This document shows positions 15,149 to 15,709 of a DNA stretch of 15,709 bases, one piece after another (the first letter of the stretch is position 1; each line of letters begins with the position of its first letter). Under the pieces are notes generated by a model. That model made no database searches and was not told where the DNA came from. It saw nothing but the letters and a program-made list of their open reading frames with translations. Position numbers and translations under genes: made by a program. The DNA comes from CAJBLF01 sp964613015 (GTDB lineage: Bacteria > Patescibacteriota > Gracilibacteria > Absconditabacterales > Absconditicoccaceae), in assembly GCA_964613015.1 (NCBI GenBank), contig CAZTFP010000029.1, forward strand, positions 1 to 15,709. Direction: 5' to 3'.

Positions 15149-15709
15149 ATGAGTAATCTAGAAATCATTATCCTTATAGTGGCTATTGTCATATTGTATG
15201 GTATTTTCGCATATAATAGGTTGATTAAATTAAGAAACAATATCCAGAATGCTTTTGCTGATATTGATGTACAAATGAAAATGAGATTTGATATTATAGA
15301 AAACATAGTAAACACAGTAAAATGATATGCAGTTCATGAAAAGACAACNNNNNNNNNNACGCTTGAAACATTGACACAAGCAATGAAAAACTTTATGAAT
15401 GCAAGTTCACAAGATGACAAATTCAAAGCTGATGATATGGTAAGTTGAGCACTTAAATCGCTCTTTGCTGTAGCAGAAAATTATCCTGACCTAAAAGCTA
15501 ACCAAAATTTTCTTCAACTTCAGACGGAATTGGCTGATATTGAAAATAAAATTGCTGCGACAAGAAGATTTTTCAACTCTACAACCAATGAGTATAATTC
15601 ATCTGTTCAATCATTTCCGACACAAATTATTGCAAATATGTTTGGCTTCAAACAAAAAGAGATTTTTGCCATTACCGACCAAAAAGAAAAAGCTGTTCCC
15701 AAAGTACAA
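15149..15709 (+). CDS. lemA: LemA family protein (right end at window edge, internal N gap)
   Basis: 187 codons to the window edge with no stop. An N-terminal TM helix (about 4-22) is followed by the typical LemA helical core: RLIKLRNNIQNAFADIDVQ-like start, IENIVNTVKGYAVHEK with Gly encoded by TGA (15323-15325), then ENYPDLKANQNFLQLQTEL and TRRFFNSTTNEYNSSV. FPTQIIANMFGFKQKEIF is the usual LemA C-terminal segment, so only a few codons are probably missing. LemA proteins are membrane-anchored helical bundles of uncertain role. Ten N at 15349-15358 interrupt the gene without changing the frame. Family comparison suggests no residues are really missing there. Confidence 0.93.
15349..15358. other. 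assembly gap (10 N)
   Basis: A run of ten N inside lemA. Left flank ends AAGACAAC and right flank starts ACGCTTGAA. Joining them over the shared AC gives HEKTTLETLTQAM, the normal LemA spacing, so the true gap is probably zero or slightly negative. Confidence 0.9.

Overview
The window is AT-rich bacterial DNA that makes sense only if TGA is read as glycine rather than stop (translation table 25). In-frame TGA falls where well-known families carry conserved glycines: the HPNYFGE motif of a DUF1295-type methyltransferase, the IGNHT and GSIILMHD regions of a NodB deacetylase, the VKGYAVHE segment of LemA and the active-site loop of a rhodanese. TAA and TAG remain stops. This code, with the low GC and small genes, points to the Patescibacteria/CPR lineages Absconditabacteria (SR1) or Gracilibacteria. 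A run of 10 N near the right end shows that this is a draft scaffold.

Layout. (1) 21-1250, minus strand: a three-gene operon reading ArsR-type repressor, single-domain rhodanese, DUF2892-type membrane protein. It resembles a split YgaP with its own sulfur- or metal-responsive regulator, and a 7+7 bp dyad lies just upstream. (2) 1433-4717, plus strand: a four-gene cluster of ECF sigma factor, small single-TM protein (candidate anti-sigma), TM/coiled-coil protein with a four-cysteine motif, and a 607-residue exported S-layer-homology protein, closed by a clear terminator. (3) 4760-13540: an accessory stretch of mostly minus-strand single genes: an unknown 426-residue protein, a nucleotidyltransferase, a decayed GNAT acetyltransferase, a PLP-fold enzyme, an HEFFH metallopeptidase, a plus-strand DUF1295 membrane methyltransferase, a nitroreductase and an unknown membrane protein. 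Most units have their own good sigma-70 promoter, and several are followed by a terminator-like hairpin. (4) 13537-15709: a secreted Ala/Lys/Thr-rich protein, a polysaccharide deacetylase and a right-truncated LemA.

The most unusual signal is a family of about 100-bp intergenic elements, five near-complete and one truncated, all in the same orientation and confined to about 4.8-13.4 kb. On the minus strand most carry an SD-like GGAGATAAG and a short frame beginning MLNSF that encodes about 28-36 residues. It is open in four of five copies (one starting at ATA) and shows an in-frame 21-nt deletion in one copy, so it may be a repeated microprotein gene. The elements usually sit just after a minus-strand gene's stop and hairpin, giving the region a cassette-like look. 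No integrase, transposase, CRISPR array, tRNA or rRNA is recognisable.
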